Shown: piece after piece, positions 28,118 to 54,356 of the stretch
How positions within the stretch are numbered: the stretch's first letter is position 1
How the letters are laid out: each line of letters opens with the position of its first letter
From: Pholis gunnellus
Lineage: Eukaryota > Chordata > Actinopteri > Perciformes > Pholidae
DNA length: 64,000 bases
Assembly (NCBI GenBank): GCA_910591455.2
Contig: OU342819.1
Coordinates: 6,636,833-6,700,832, forward strand
Reading direction: 5' to 3'
Notes under the pieces: model-generated
Databases searched by the model: none
What the model was told of the DNA's origin: nothing
What the model saw: only the letters and a program-made list of their open reading frames with translations
Translations under genes and position numbers: made by a program

Positions 28118-29041
28118 TTTATTACATGAAATACAAACAAATATTACAGCTAATGAGAATAAATCAGCTTTCACTTTAAAAAGATGAAAGAAATATATAT
28201 TGGTGAGAAACCCTTTCTTGCTGTTGCTGACAGAAATAAATAACTGCAACCTCTGATATATTTGATGTCTATAACGATCTCTAATAAAATGAAAGCAGTC
28301 TAAATCTTTTCTAATGTTCACTAATATACTATAGTTAATTTGGAAGACATGTGAAAGCATGACACCTTTAGTCTGGGGTTTTGTTGTAATGCTACATACT
28401 GAATGAAAGATTACCTCCAGACTTTAAGAACAGTTTGTAACGTAGATTAGTGTGGTTACCTGGTTGACTCTGCGGAGAAGTGACACATCCACAGCCTGCC
28501 TCCTGACGGTACCAGCACGACCGATACGGGTGGAGTCCTCACGGGGTCCACTGTTGATGATGGCGTTCACCAAGACCTGGAGGGGATTCTGGGAACACAA
28601 ATTTCAATAATAGTAAGAAATTCCCATTAAAGCAAAACCTGTGGCAACATCTAGAAAGATATATTCACTCTTTCCTGTAGCTTATACTCGATTGATGCCT
28701 TTATCGTGCTGCACACACTAAACCAAAGTGAGAATTGTGTGAATGTTAGTGGTACACACCTCTCCAGTCAGCAGGTTGATGATCTCGAAGGCGTGCTTGA
28801 CGATGCACACGGTCATCAGTTTCTTGCCGTTGTTGCGGCCGTGCATCATCATGGAGTTGGTCAGACGCTCCACAATGGGGCACTGGGCCTTACGGAAACG
28901 CTTGGCGGCATAACGTCCTCCAGAGTGTGGCAGGTACTTGGCGTACTTCTCTTTCACAGCAATGTAATCCTGTTGTGCACAAAGAGTGAGTTAATGCATA
29001 TTTTAATCCGGCGCTGTTGAAGTACAGTATGTATGAAGAGT

Positions 29042-29173
29042 TAGTGTGTCTGAGTTGGTGATTGACTGGGTCACAACAGGCTACAGCCAATGAATAAGCA
29101 AAGACATTTACTCTGCGAGCACTCTAGCACACCAGGTCAACGGGTCAGTGACCAGGCGTGACTCTAGCCTCGC
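29042..29173 (-). ncRNA. H/ACA-type snoRNA candidate, intron 2 of rps5 copy 1
   Basis: It has the same architecture as the intron 5 candidate: a 5' hairpin closed by GCGAG/CTCGC, H box AGAGTA (29109-29114), a 3' hairpin with apical GGCT/AGCC and lower stem TGTCT/AGACA, then ACA (29045-29047) and three bases. It is identical to its counterpart in copy 2 although the adjoining exon 2 is broken. Release from this intron needs splicing or another processing route, because the normal donor is deleted. Confidence 0.72.
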
Positions 29174-30152
29174 TTAATTCAAAAATAAAACAGCTTTGGT
29201 AATAAAAAGGAAGATGGAAAGGATGTCTAGAAATACAACAAAACAATTCTAGAAACTTCCTCTTATTGATTGATCTGGACATCGTCAGTGCTCCACTTAC
29301 CGAAAAGTTTGATCTCCGGGGACTCAGCCACGGCTGGGGCAGTCTCCCACTCAGTCACTGAGGATGAAATAAAAGCAGTGGTCAAGTCAAGGGCACAGCA
29401 ACACAGCCGTGTGCACATCCGTTCCTCCTCAAACATTTACCTTTTCTGAGAGACAATCATTGAATCAGTTCTGAATCAATTTGAATGTAACGAAATATTT
29501 AACATCAGGAAATATGATAACAGCAATAAGGCGTAACAATTAACTACACTAATTGAGATTGGTAGCTACATTGCAGTTGGTGTAAACCTAACCGATGTCA
29601 GGTAGACACCTAGGTTTACATTTCTCTTCGACTAAGATCACTTGTGATCAAATGAAATGCCCGAACATGGGATAAAACAGCCACTTTCTCAGCAGGGCCC
29701 GAGCTGAAGCCTGCTCCTCCAAAGTTAACGCAACGTTAGCTGTCAGCTTACATGCTACCGTGATTAATTGTGACATTTTACATTCGTATACAGATGTGGT
29801 ATATTCTTCATCAATAACGTAACAGTAAGTATACTTTTGCTACATTTAGTGAAATAAAGCACTGAGTTCGAGATCTATCGAGGTCGCTGATTAACATGCC
29901 GCATCCACATGTACTAGCAAGCTAGCCACATGCTAACGCTCGGCGCCGTTGTGCTCGTTGGGAAACTCTTAGTGGAAATAAAACATTTCGTCAAACTTAG
30001 ACGTCCTGTTTCTATCTGTCGGACAACATGAACCAGAGTCGATTCTAAATATCCGAGAATAATCTTTTTCAGGACAAATGAAGCGAGCAAAAGCTTAATT
30101 TTTCACTCACTTGTCTCTGCCGTTGTGTACCACACTTCTCTGAGACGGAAAA

Positions 30153-30155
30153 GGG
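30153..30155 (-). promoter_or_regulatory. rps5: 5'TOP transcription start, rps5 copy 1
   Basis: On the minus strand the leader begins with a pyrimidine tract, cccttttccgtctc, typical of ribosomal protein and snoRNA-host transcripts. It is retained although the coding region is broken. Confidence 0.55.
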
Positions 30156-30627
30156 ACTTCTCGAGAAGCCGCGTGCATCCGGTGAGATGGTTGGGTCCTT
30201 CTAGAGTCTAGGCATGTAGGGAATTGTAGTCCTTTCTTTTAGAATGGCTCTGACTAAAATTGTGTAGCCTGCGCAGAATACTTACAACGTGAAATACGCT
30301 GATGAAGATTTTTGCTTTAGTTTAGTTTTCATGTTATTACTTTTATCTTTTTTCAGTTTTTCTTATAATTCTGTCTGTGTGTACTGTAAAAAAAGGAATG
30401 AATGATGTACTTATTAGCTATACTGTAAGATACATTTAATCTTTTTCACTCTTCCATGAATCGACATGATTTTGAAAGTGAGTAGGCCTACTTGGCATAC
30501 ATCATGTAACACCTATTCATGACAGAAATGACAAAAAGAAGCTAAACTCGATATTTGAGTATTTAATACATCTGATTATTATAATTCATTGTGTATTATA
30601 ACAGTATAAAATACATTTTGATAAGTA

Positions 30628-30693
30628 TCCAAACTGGGAACGTCTCTGTCCTCGCTCTGCCTCCTCATCAACAGAAAGCACACGTATTTCTGA
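30628..30693 (+). pseudogene. ddah2: ddah2 last-exon fragment at the duplication joint
   Basis: This copies the final codons of ddah2 (KLGTSLSSLCLLINRK, stop at 30691-30693) with one Ala to Thr change. It is followed by a near-exact copy of the ddah2 3' UTR with AATAAA at 31434-31439. It lacks the rest of the exon, the acceptor and a promoter, so it is a dead passenger that marks the left border of duplication copy 2. Confidence 0.95.
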
Positions 30694-31578
30694 AAACTCA
30701 TTTCTCACCATCAGTGTGCTTCACAGCGTCTACATGTTCACGGTGGGGTGAAATAAACACTTTTCACAGTGTACTTTCTGATCTATTTATTTCTATGGGA
30801 AAACACTGACACATCTGTATGAGAATATGATCCAACTGTAACATCTGCTAACAGACTTACTTCTTGGCACCGCTGAACACACGGTGAAGCACGCTGGTTT
30901 CCTCAAACGTTAACATAACTATCCATGAAACCACTAAATTCAACTATAGTTTCACGGTTTTTACTTTTGATCACCACTTTCTGCAGACCAACTTTAAGAA
31001 ATGTAAAACACTATGGTATCATGGTATGCAATTTAATGGTTCACAAATATACCAAAGTATGAAGGGAAACGGTACAGCTGTGAAAATGGAACCTATGTAA
31101 ACAAAATGGATTAACCAAGTACAAATAATTAAGTCACAAATTGACACATGCCTATATTAACTAACATGGCACGAAAGGCAAAAAGTTACTTATGTAATTA
31201 CATTTTAAGACTTTAATGCCTTTGAGGAACTTAAATGGAGTACTTTCAGACCTGCAGATTTGTGACAATGTGCATCTATTTGTCCATAATACATGTTTGT
31301 ATTTCAATACTTGTTTTATGAGTCGTTTTACTGGCACTCAATTACAGGATGTGTAGCTGCCAAGAATAAAACTGCTGAGTTTTTATAAATAATTAGCTTT
31401 CATATGTGAATTTGTAGAAAGTGTTGTGATGCCAATAAACTTTAACTGAAAGACAGTTATCTTGTGTAATTGATTTTGCCTGTTCACGGTCCAAGACCGT
31501 AAACAGCTGTGTGACGAAAAAAAGACTCAAAACCTCAAGAAATTTCTTCAAATTTATTTTTGTTAGAAAGCAACGATT

Positions 31579-34600
<3,022 letters not shown>

Positions 34601-35098
34601 CCTTTTCGAGGCGCCGCGTGCAGATATCCGGTGAGATGGTTGGGTTTTTCCGGTGCGCTAGGCATGTAGGGAATTGTAGTCCTTTCTTTTAGAATGGCTC
34701 TGACTAAAAGTGTGTAGCTTGCGCGACACAGAATACTTACAACGTGAAATACGCTGATGAAGATTTTGCTTTAGTTTATTTGTTTTCATGTTGTTAATAT
34801 TACTTTGATCTTTTTTTAGTTTTTCTTATAAGTCTGTTTGTGTGCACTGTAAACAAAGGAATGAATGATTTACTTATTAGCTATACTGTAAGATACATTT
34901 AATCTTTTTCACTCTTCCATGAATCGACATAATGATTTTGAAAGTGAGTACTTGGCATACATGTAACACCTATTCATGACAGAAATTATAAAAAGAAGAA
35001 GCCAAACTCGATATTTGAGTGTTTCATAAATATGATTATATATTTGTGGATATTCATTGTGTATTATAAAAGTATAAAATACATTTTGATAAGTATCC

Positions 35099-37647
35099 CA
35101 TAAATAAGTGTCTCGAAAGAGACGATATTAGCACTGATATTTTTAACTTATAGTCAAAAACTATAAATGTAAATTTTAACAATTAATTTCACTGAAAATT
35201 GAATTTGTAACAAATAAACATTAATCCAAACATACCAAAAACGTAATATAAGTCAATAAGACAAATACATTTCAGTTAAGTCTCACATACAGTATATTTA
35301 TTAAGAAAAACTTTGTTTTAAGAGAATTAAGTAGTAGGCACATAAAACTAACAAAAGTAAAAAGCTAATCTGAATTGAACTATACAGAACAACTAATTAT
35401 CTAAATGTTGTTCCGATGTGTCTTGTTACTTAGAGCTTTACTTCCAGTTTATTTACCCATCATAATATGCTAGTTTGTTTAATCGTTATAAGATGGTAGA
35501 GTGCTTCCAAACATGGTTAGACAAGAACTATCCCTTGCAATAAATTCAAACACAAAAATGTTTAAAACTGTCTTTTATTGAGGAATAGACAAGATTTGAC
35601 ATATTTTCATATGCGAACCAGAGACTGTAGAAATTGTAGGAGTCAAAATAGTAGTTGCTGTTTTGAGTTTTTAGAAAATTGTCCAGAACTACATTTACTG
35701 TTTTCATGACAAGAAAACTGAACAGAGAGAGGATGTCCCTTAAATCCACAGTTTATGCAGTTAGGTTAATTAACTTGTACAAGTACACATTAAACAAAGG
35801 ATGCAACAATATAGAAATAGTACTGCAAATCTACAACTTTAAAACAGTTAAAATCATCCCATTTCCCTTCTTTTTTTAAAAAATTCTGGTTAAACCATGT
35901 GCAATGCATACATTTTTACGAAATAAAATAGACATTCACTTCTTGTTTTATCACACAAACGATATTTCCATTCCTTTTCTTCGTTTAAGAAACATCTATA
36001 AAGTACATAAACATCCAACAAAATGCAAGAGAAGAATCAATTCCTTTTCCAACAAATGGGCAAAACATGAAGGTTGCTCAAACGCCTGAGATATCTAAAT
36101 GCGATGGGAGGTAAACAGCGCTCACGTACAATGGTCTGGTCGACAAGTAAACACTAATATAGCACTGCCGCTCTCCGGCCACTCTACAGCCACTCCTCTA
36201 TCTCATTATATTTTTAGCACCTAAAGGCAGCGTGTCGTAGCACTTCGGTATGAGACATGAAACACCGAGGGATGAGGGGAAACGTTAAGGCTCAATCTAC
36301 TAAAGCTCCAAAGCACTGCATGAAAATAATAATGAACATGATATTCATGATCAGATGTGCACACTAAAAGAACAGGAAAACGTGACCCACCTCGGGTTAA
36401 AAATGAAAGAATAAGAAGATATAAATTACTGCATCATACGATGAGCAGGGCAGTGAGTCTGTACACGGAGACAAGATGACAGAACGTCGCTCAGGCACTG
36501 TTGTGTGGTGTTTTGAGGTATGTGTGACCAAACACACACAGACACACACATGGATATAAATACTGTATGTATGTGGGCATCGCTTTAATGCAAATTAAAG
36601 GGACTCTCTCACTAGTCCCTATACTTCACTGAAATGCATTACTAAATTGCTGGACTGCTCCTTTGATGTATGATTTGCTACGTCGTTGCTGACTGTATTA
36701 ACTCAAACCTAGTTAAACCTTTATCAAGTTTATATATATTTGTTGCTTCTGACGGTTTGTGCCTTGTGCTTATTTTATGAGAAAGAAATCTTCAGCACAC
36801 AGACAGAGAGATGTGCTGGATTTGTCCAACAGCAGCAACACGGCCTAAAAGAGATCATTAAGGGAGCAGATTTGTGAAATGCACGCATTCGTTTCTTGAC
36901 GAAAGTTAGAGAAGAAGAAGATCAATACCACTTTAACGTCCGTACAATAAATATGAACAGTCAGCAGTTAGTATACAGACAAACAGCGAGCCTGGCTCTG
37001 TCCAAAGGTTAATGCCTCCCAGCATCTCTAAAGCACACTAGTTAACACGTTACATCCTTATGGGGTTTTATTTGTTGGCTGCGAGCAGTATCTCCCTGGA
37101 GTTTTCCCTGGTTGCCTGACAACCTCACTGTGATGATAAGACGTAACTGCATCTAGCCAAGGAATTGTCGACACTGCGGTACATAACCTCCTTTTACACT
37201 TCAGTTCTTGTTCAGTTGTAACAAACAACACAGAACATGTTAATTGGTGAACTTTAGAGGTGCTGGTAGGTGGATTTTGTCCGCTTTGGACCGAGCCAGG
37301 CTTTCTGTTTCCCTTTGTTTCTAGTCTTAATAAAGCAAATAAGTTTACATACAAAATTATCAAACTATTCCCTTTAAAGTAACCCAGTAGTTACGAGGAT
37401 TAACATGAAAAACAAGATGTATCAACGAGACACAAACCTCACCAGCAGAGAGTAGAATTATCAAGTAATTTCTAAAAGCTGTAATCCCCAAAAATTAGAT
37501 TTCATCCTTAAGAGTACACTCAGAAACGCTTGCGAGGGTACTTTAAAGTGGCCTTTCATACATGGTGGAAGTTAAGAGCTTATAAAACTGTAGGGAGTGT
37601 AACTCTGTGTGTGTATCTGTGTGAGTGTGCGGTCAAAGAGTTTTGCT
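35099..37647 (-). other. ppt2: Intergenic and probable ppt2 3' UTR
   Basis: No protein is recognisable here. The first strong minus-strand AATAAA downstream of ppt2 with a suitable context is at 35574-35579, so the ppt2 transcript may have a 3' UTR of about 2 kb. The 35.1-35.5 kb part is plain AT-rich DNA. Confidence 0.4.
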
Positions 37648-40600
37648 CTACACCAGCCATTTCTCCATGCACATGTGGAACACCGTCTCGTTCTGGTGCC
37701 AAAACACGTGTTCGACGCCGGGAACAGAACAGATGATCAGATCTCCACGAGCCGCCAGCGTCTTCAGGCCGAAAACATCTCTTAAAAACACCTGAAACAG
37801 GAAGAAAAACAATGAAATACGGCCGTTCTTCTTCTTTAACCTTTTTTTTACATTTTAAAACAAGGCATATTATCCCAAGGTAATACAAGTATGATGTGCT
37901 GCATTGGGACGGGAACATACAAACATCAGATATTAATGTGAGATGTTCCAGTTCACCACTAAGATATTTTACTGGGACATTAGTGAAGTAAAAAACTTTA
38001 TTTTGCATGTTGAATTTGAATTCAGGGCAAAGTACTCCTGATGTATAAGGAAAGATGGTCTGTTGACGTTTGGCACAAGCCTAAATCATGAACATATTAC
38101 GTTGCAGAGGCTTATATGAAGCGCCCATTAACGAACATATTTCTGAGTACACAGTTACGCTCAATTACGTTACCATTAGCTGGATAAATGTGCAGGTTTT
38201 AAGTCTCTCACTGAAGAGAAATAATCTTCGATTGTTAATGTTTTTTAGGTGAGATTGAAGATGAAGTCTTTTATTGCTCTTTATATGATGATTTAAGGTC
38301 ATCACTTTTCAATTCAATGTCTGTCATTTCTGATGGTTTATTTGTCAAATTGGGACAGAAGATTAAGTTATTTCTTTGTAATGTAACGTTATATGTAAAA
38401 AGTTCTGTGCTTGTCCGAAAAAAATCATTGCTTCACTGCAATGTTGGTGTCTTAGACGTCCACGTGTGGCTTGTGCATGAGAAAATAACTGAATATAGAT
38501 GATAACAATCCAAAATAATATGAAAGTGTAAGTAACGATCACAGAGGGCACTGTATTAAACTAAAAACAGCGTCGTATATGCGTGTCTGTTGTGTGATTT
38601 TCACTCACATCTTGATGCTGCATCTCAACGACAGTCTCGTTGTCGTCATAAAATCCAAACTGACTATAAATCAGGAGAGAGAGAGAAGTGTTATACATGT
38701 GTGAGCATCACATGAGAGTCATCTGATCAGCCACAGACACAAAAAAAAGAAAATCTATCAGAGCGGAACAATGTGTGAGCCGATCATATGACACCGGAAA
38801 AGAAGAAGACTATTAAATAGAAAACGCATTGTGTTTGAATCAGTGTGAACTGGAAAAAAGAATCACTCGACTGTAGCAGAGGAAATACTAACCTCAACAA
38901 GTTTAAGTGGCATTCAGCAGCGGTTCAGACGCAGGAATAATACCTGATTCAACGTATTAATTCTGGTGTTTCAGAGGCTTTTAAACACGAGGGTCAGGTT
39001 CAGGTAAGCGGGCGCCTCAAGTGTATTCGGCAACAAAAATGCTAAAGCATTTGAACAAGCAAGATGACACCCCGACTTCCACGTTTCATGTAATGAAATA
39101 GACTAAACTATTGTACGATAATATTTGACACAGTGCACATGAGTTTTTCGCAGTTTGATACGTCAGATGAAAAGACCACGAGCACAAAAACATTTGATAA
39201 AGATGCTGAAGACAGAGGATGAACTCACCTCGACTGCCAGGGAGTGATGACTCCATCGTCTGGTCCTCCGATCAAAACCAGCTTTTGGATTTTGAGGAAG
39301 TTCTTCTTCCACTCTGAGATAGAGGGGTACATTACTTTATTACACTGTATTAGGAGTATACCTACTGCAACCCAGTACAACAGCTCTGCTATTAACTCTA
39401 GACCAGAGGTTTTAAGACTGTGAGGTATTGTATTGTATGTATATTATGTATTTGGTTTTATTTAAAGTGCACGACAAAAAATCTTTAAATGTTATATTTT
39501 AATTATTTTCTTCTTCATCTAAATATGTTTTTTGTTTTCTGACCTCTCAGTCAGCCTCTGTTTGGCTGTGACATGTGACTTTCCCCACTTAAACTTATCT
39601 TACTGTAGTCCATCTGTTATGTTTTTCCATTAACGCCGGATGAATTTCAAGAAGCATTTTTCTTCCCAAATGTATTTATAGTCTCCTTTTTGAATGAAAC
39701 ACGAATTGCAGAGTTTGTCAACTTCACACGTTATTCGTTTATCATACATTTGTTATAAACAAATGTAATTACAATGTTACGACTTGAATAGCCAACGTTT
39801 TTATTTTGCAATTATAAACATAAAGGACAAAGCCATGTAATTAATGACATCTGCATGTGTACTCTTGGTATCTTTAATTAAATTGTGATGAATTATATTG
39901 TTGTGTTTACTGTAAATAGTCTCTTTGCACGTGTGCAATGATGCGCCTCTATTTGAACCATACGTGACTAAAAAACAACTCAGTTAATCAATTAAATTAA
40001 TCAGTTTTTCTAAGAACAAGCTGATAAAAGCAAAACAACTTCCACCCACCTATTGATATTTTTTTAGTTCAACCTCACTGTTGCATCATCAAGACAAACA
40101 TCCACTGATTGCTGCATTCATTACACTTATGGTTGCGTTTTAACCACAAGGAATGTGCTGACCTGTTGCGTTTGGATTGGGTCTCTCGCTGTTGAGCAGA
40201 GCCAAATAGTCGCTGCTGTTCACATAGAGGTCTCTGTGGTGGGGGTCTGGAGGAGGAGGACAAACAACCAGTATGTGAAAACACGAGTTATTGAAGCTTT
40301 CTTAGACTACATCTTCTGTCTTTGAGTCTGATAAACTATTAAGGACAACAGCACACCGAATATCCAATGTTCAGGTTCGACAAGTTAAGGAATATGAATT
40401 ATTCTCACCATTCCAGTAGTTGCAGATGGAGATCCTCTGACCTACTGACGTGTAGCAGAGGTGGAAGAGGTTGGACTTCACAAACTGTGGGAAGAGGTAC
40501 CTCAAGTAGTCTGTGTCTGAAGAGACAAAGAGCAGGATGAGGAACATGCTTGAGGGTGAAACCGGTTCATCCCGTGATTTTTAGGCCACTTTAACGCAGC

Positions 40601-42719
40601 AGAGACACAGCTTGGGGGAGCGTGTTAGCGAACAGATGCTTATTCATACATCCAGCAGTTACTAATATTCACTCTTCTTTTAGATCTGTTTTGATCTCTA
40701 CCAACACCCGTGGGCAAATATATGGCGGACGATCCCTTTTCACGTCGTCACTCTGTTTTAGTGTTGAATATATTAATCTTAAGTAAATATTGATTTATAG
40801 GTGCTTTAAACATAAACACGTATTCGGCCTTTGAAATTGAACCCACCTCCATATTGGCCGGCCTGAGGCGAGGACAGAGAGATGAAGGACTGGACGTTGT
40901 GGTCAGAGAGAGTGGAGAGGATTCCTCTGCAAACCAGCCCACCTGTTGAAACGTCAGCAGAAAATATTTTCAGAAAATACCTTTTCGACCACCAGTCAAA
41001 AACCTGAAGATATTCAATCAACTTTTATAAGACAAATAAAAAGCATCAAAAAGGAATGAGGCATTTTGCTTGGAATTTGCTCAAGTAATCAAATCTTGAA
41101 AATAGTTTCAAATGAATTTACTTTTGATCAACGACCCCGATTAATCATCCAGTGGTTTCAGCTCTAATCATATTGATTGCATGCACTGTAAAGACTGCAC
41201 ACCAATATTTTTAACATTCATGTTTTTCCAACTCCTGATTGAAGCTGAAATCCCCAAATTCCCAGAAAAATCTATCCAGTGAATAAAACAAACAGTCTGG
41301 TAAAGACCCACATTATTTTAGATATTCACAACTGAGGTCAGTTATCCCAAGAATTACATACATACCAAGACTGTTTTATAATCTAAAAGCAAATACTACA
41401 TGCACGTCTCTTTTTCATTTGCACAAATGCACTCAGACCTTGAGAGTAGCAGATGAAGTGGACCCCATCTTCTGCGTTTTGCATTATTGGGTAAATTGCT
41501 GCCTTGAACCCCTCCACCTGCTTCCACATGGGCTGCAGGCTGGCACTTCTGTCAAACAAGTCGATGACTGTAACATTTGTTCCAGGATGAGACTGCAGGA
41601 GAAAGAAGGAGGTGGGTTTCAATGCATAAACAGGGTGCACTGGGCTTGTGGGGAGGAACTGTGTGCAACTAATGTCCCCTATTGTTGCATGAAGCATTAA
41701 ACATTAACAAGAAACAACTCTAAGCTCAGTGTTAAAAGCAACAGCAGCAAACTAAACACCCCGTATTAACAAAAGTCCACCGTGTTTTTTTAGCAACTAA
41801 TAGATCAAGATGTGCTTTAGATATTGATTATTCATCAGAAGTCTGTTTGGTAAGAAGGCAGACTAACCGAAACAGACCGAGGTCTACATTTCCGCTTTCT
41901 AATTCTTTTTTAGTCTGGTTTCAGTCATCTTTCTAGGCGTACAAAAAGAGGAACTTCATCTTGGTTTTTGCCTCAACAACCTTGTTCCCACAAAGTCTTC
42001 ACCACTTCCTCATCTCAGCCAGGTTATTCCTAACACAATCTTATACTGTGTGTTTTTTTGTCAAAAGGGTGTGTCAGGGGTTTGGAGGATTCAAGCAGAG
42101 AAGCAGGTCAGGGCGCATTTCACTGTGCATTTTGAACTGACTACACAAACTATGGAGAACATGACAGAATAACAACAGGTTATGTTAAATAACACATTTA
42201 CAACTCTTGAATACTAGATTTAATTGAGCCTACATTATATAACTAACATGTATTTGTATCAACACTTGAATATGACAAGGTACTAATCTCTCACTCTCCT
42301 GTGGTGTTGCTGCAGGAATAATGCAGCAAAATATACATTTATTTTACAAGACATGCGACTCTACAGTTGCTGGACAGTACATGCTGCATGTCGCAGGTCC
42401 ATATTTGCTGATAACATGTGGTGATATAAGGCCTGCAGTATACATTGCGTAAGGTCAACTCCTGAAAAACAACATGTATATACCTACAAAAGAACCACAT
42501 TGAGCCAGTCTCTGTGTCACGAACACTCACCTCGTTGATAAACTGCTGTAGATGGTTAAAATCCCCTGAGCTGTCGAACAAACCGTGGACTATAACCACC
42601 GGCTTGAACCCGACCACCGAAGCCCAGAGACACGCACCGAGCAGCGGATACAGCAGCCCGGCCACCCCGCTGTACCGCCTCCCCCTTCGGCTCAAATAAG
42701 CAGAATGGGAGCCCTTCAT
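37648..42719 (-). CDS. ppt2: Palmitoyl-protein thioesterase 2 (lysosomal thioesterase)
   Basis: Eight coding exons: 42531-42719, 41439-41592, 40847-40942, 40409-40516, 40163-40246, 39229-39313, 38609-38663 and 37648-37791, 304 residues (human PPT2 302). PPT2 is a lysosomal alpha/beta-hydrolase that cleaves thioester-linked acyl groups from CoA and related substrates. The N-terminus has basic residues and a hydrophobic signal segment (about residues 19-37), then KPVVIVHGLFDSSGDF. The nucleophile Ser sits in CYSQGG, whose GG spans the exon 2/3 junction. The acid Asp is in GGPDDGVITPW and the base His in VEHVFWH near the C-terminus, so the triad is complete. Sequons NVT, NAT and NET suggest glycosylation. 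All phases agree. It lies downstream of the CRAT-like gene on the same strand. Confidence 0.96.
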
Positions 42720-43640
42720 TATAACGCAAACCAATTAAAAAAAACACTAAAAAGGTTTACTAAATCAAACAGATAACTTTAAAATTAAATAAAAACATAA
42801 AATCTTGATGTTTGGCTGATGTTATGCTGCCATCTTCATCTCCATTTCTTCTTCCAAGCCGCGGTACAAAACAAGCTAAAAGTCCGCTCGTCAGTGTCCC
42901 TTAAATTATCCGGTTTTACACAAACTTTATGTTTTAATACTTAAAAACACTTGCAGCACTAAAACAGCTGCTGAGCTTTGCTTTGCTTTCTTTTGTTTGT
43001 TCCGGTCTTATATTAAACGTGATGAAGGTACTGTTCGCGTCATTTCCGGTTCCAGCTTCTCCAATCAGCAGCGTGGATAGAAAGTACACATTGTACAGTC
43101 AGTTACAAGAGTCATTATAAACATTATATACACTGTAATAACGCAATAGGTAGAATTATTGACGTTATTACCGATTCTTTTTTTAAAATTCAGTCACCTA
43201 TTAAAAGCAATTTACAGTATTTTAGATCTATTTAGCCAGGCCAATGATTAATAAAGCAGAAGGAATGAAAAAGATAATGTAAACTAAATAAAATAACAGC
43301 ATTCAATATATCATTACAATGATTCCTAAGAGATATATCAAAGGGTGGGTTCACCGTTTTTCAGGTGCCTATATGTATATTGAAACAGGGTTTTCTTGCT
43401 ATAATAATTCCTCCTTATTATCCTGGCTGTTAAAAGATATTTTCCAAATGCAATCTCAGCTTGATGGGAGACGAGTAAGAGATTAGCACAACTACCATGT
43501 GGTTTACTACAGAGCTGAAATAGATCACTGATTTGGGATGACATAACACAAGCACACTAGTCGATGCAAAACAAACACAGCTCCACTTTTATTTAGCTAA
43601 TTCCATTTAGCTTTATTAGCTAATTACTGTCATACTCTCC

Positions 43641-43680
<40 letters not shown>

Positions 43681-44398
43681 GCATGTACACAAGGAATCAT
43701 GCGATGGCAGGATTTATTAACCAGTCCTGCAGGTTGAGAGCAGAACAACACCCAAAAGCCTCTTCAAATTAATTTCAACATACAGTAAGCAAATCCTGAA
43801 GTTCAGGTTGCTCGACTGAAAAGAGAAAAGCAACCGTCACTTCTTTGCACCATCACCATTTATAACCAGCTTTCTGACTTTTGGTCCATTTCAAAACAGA
43901 CATACACAATCAATGGTTTCCATAAATGATTGTCAATTAACTGATGGCAAGGAACGAAAAAAAAAACATTTATTCTCAATATAGGGTACTAGAAAGGCTA
44001 CTGATTATCCCATAACTTGTAAAAGGAGTGTAGTCAGTTTCAACACAAATGCTTTGGCTTACTGTGATTAATGGAGTGTTAGGTTGACTTTGTTTTGCTT
44101 TCACATACACATATTGTTGCATCCACTGTAGCAAATATAATGCAGCTTGCTTGCTCAGCTCTTGCTAGAAAAGGAAAGTGATTTATTGCTCCATCAAAAG
44201 CATCAAAAAGCACCATAGAGACCCTGTGCACAGTCTTCAAAACCTGCTCAGATTCAAACGCTCTAGTGAAGCGCTACATGCACAGAAAAACATCCAAACC
44301 TCATCAAGACCTCTACAAAATGTTTTAAGAAAATACTGTGTGTTTTTCCATGTGTAGAGGAAGGGGTTTATCCTGTTGGACGTACTACAGGTTCAGCT
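42720..44398. other. Intergenic between ppt2 and the CRAT-like gene
   Basis: It holds the ppt2 promoter region and the 3' UTR of the CRAT-like gene, with a minus-strand AATAAA at 43588-43593. A (CA)n microsatellite lies at 43647-43678. No additional exon is seen. Confidence 0.5.
43647..43678. repeat. (CA)n microsatellite
   Basis: About 16 CA units in the probable 3' UTR of the CRAT-like gene. Confidence 0.95.

Positions 44399-54356
<9,958 letters not shown>

Noticed and set aside
28890..29090. 66-codon minus-strand ORF beginning MAVACCDPVN, also at 33300-33500
   Set aside because: It runs from the snoRNA region into rps5 exon 3 in the wrong frame. It is useful only for showing where the frameshifted transcript of copy 1 would stop.
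29301..29357. Rescue of rps5 copy 1 by the new GTAAGT donor
   Set aside because: The donor is good, but joining to exon 3 is out of frame and loses 15 conserved codons, so it does not restore RPS5.
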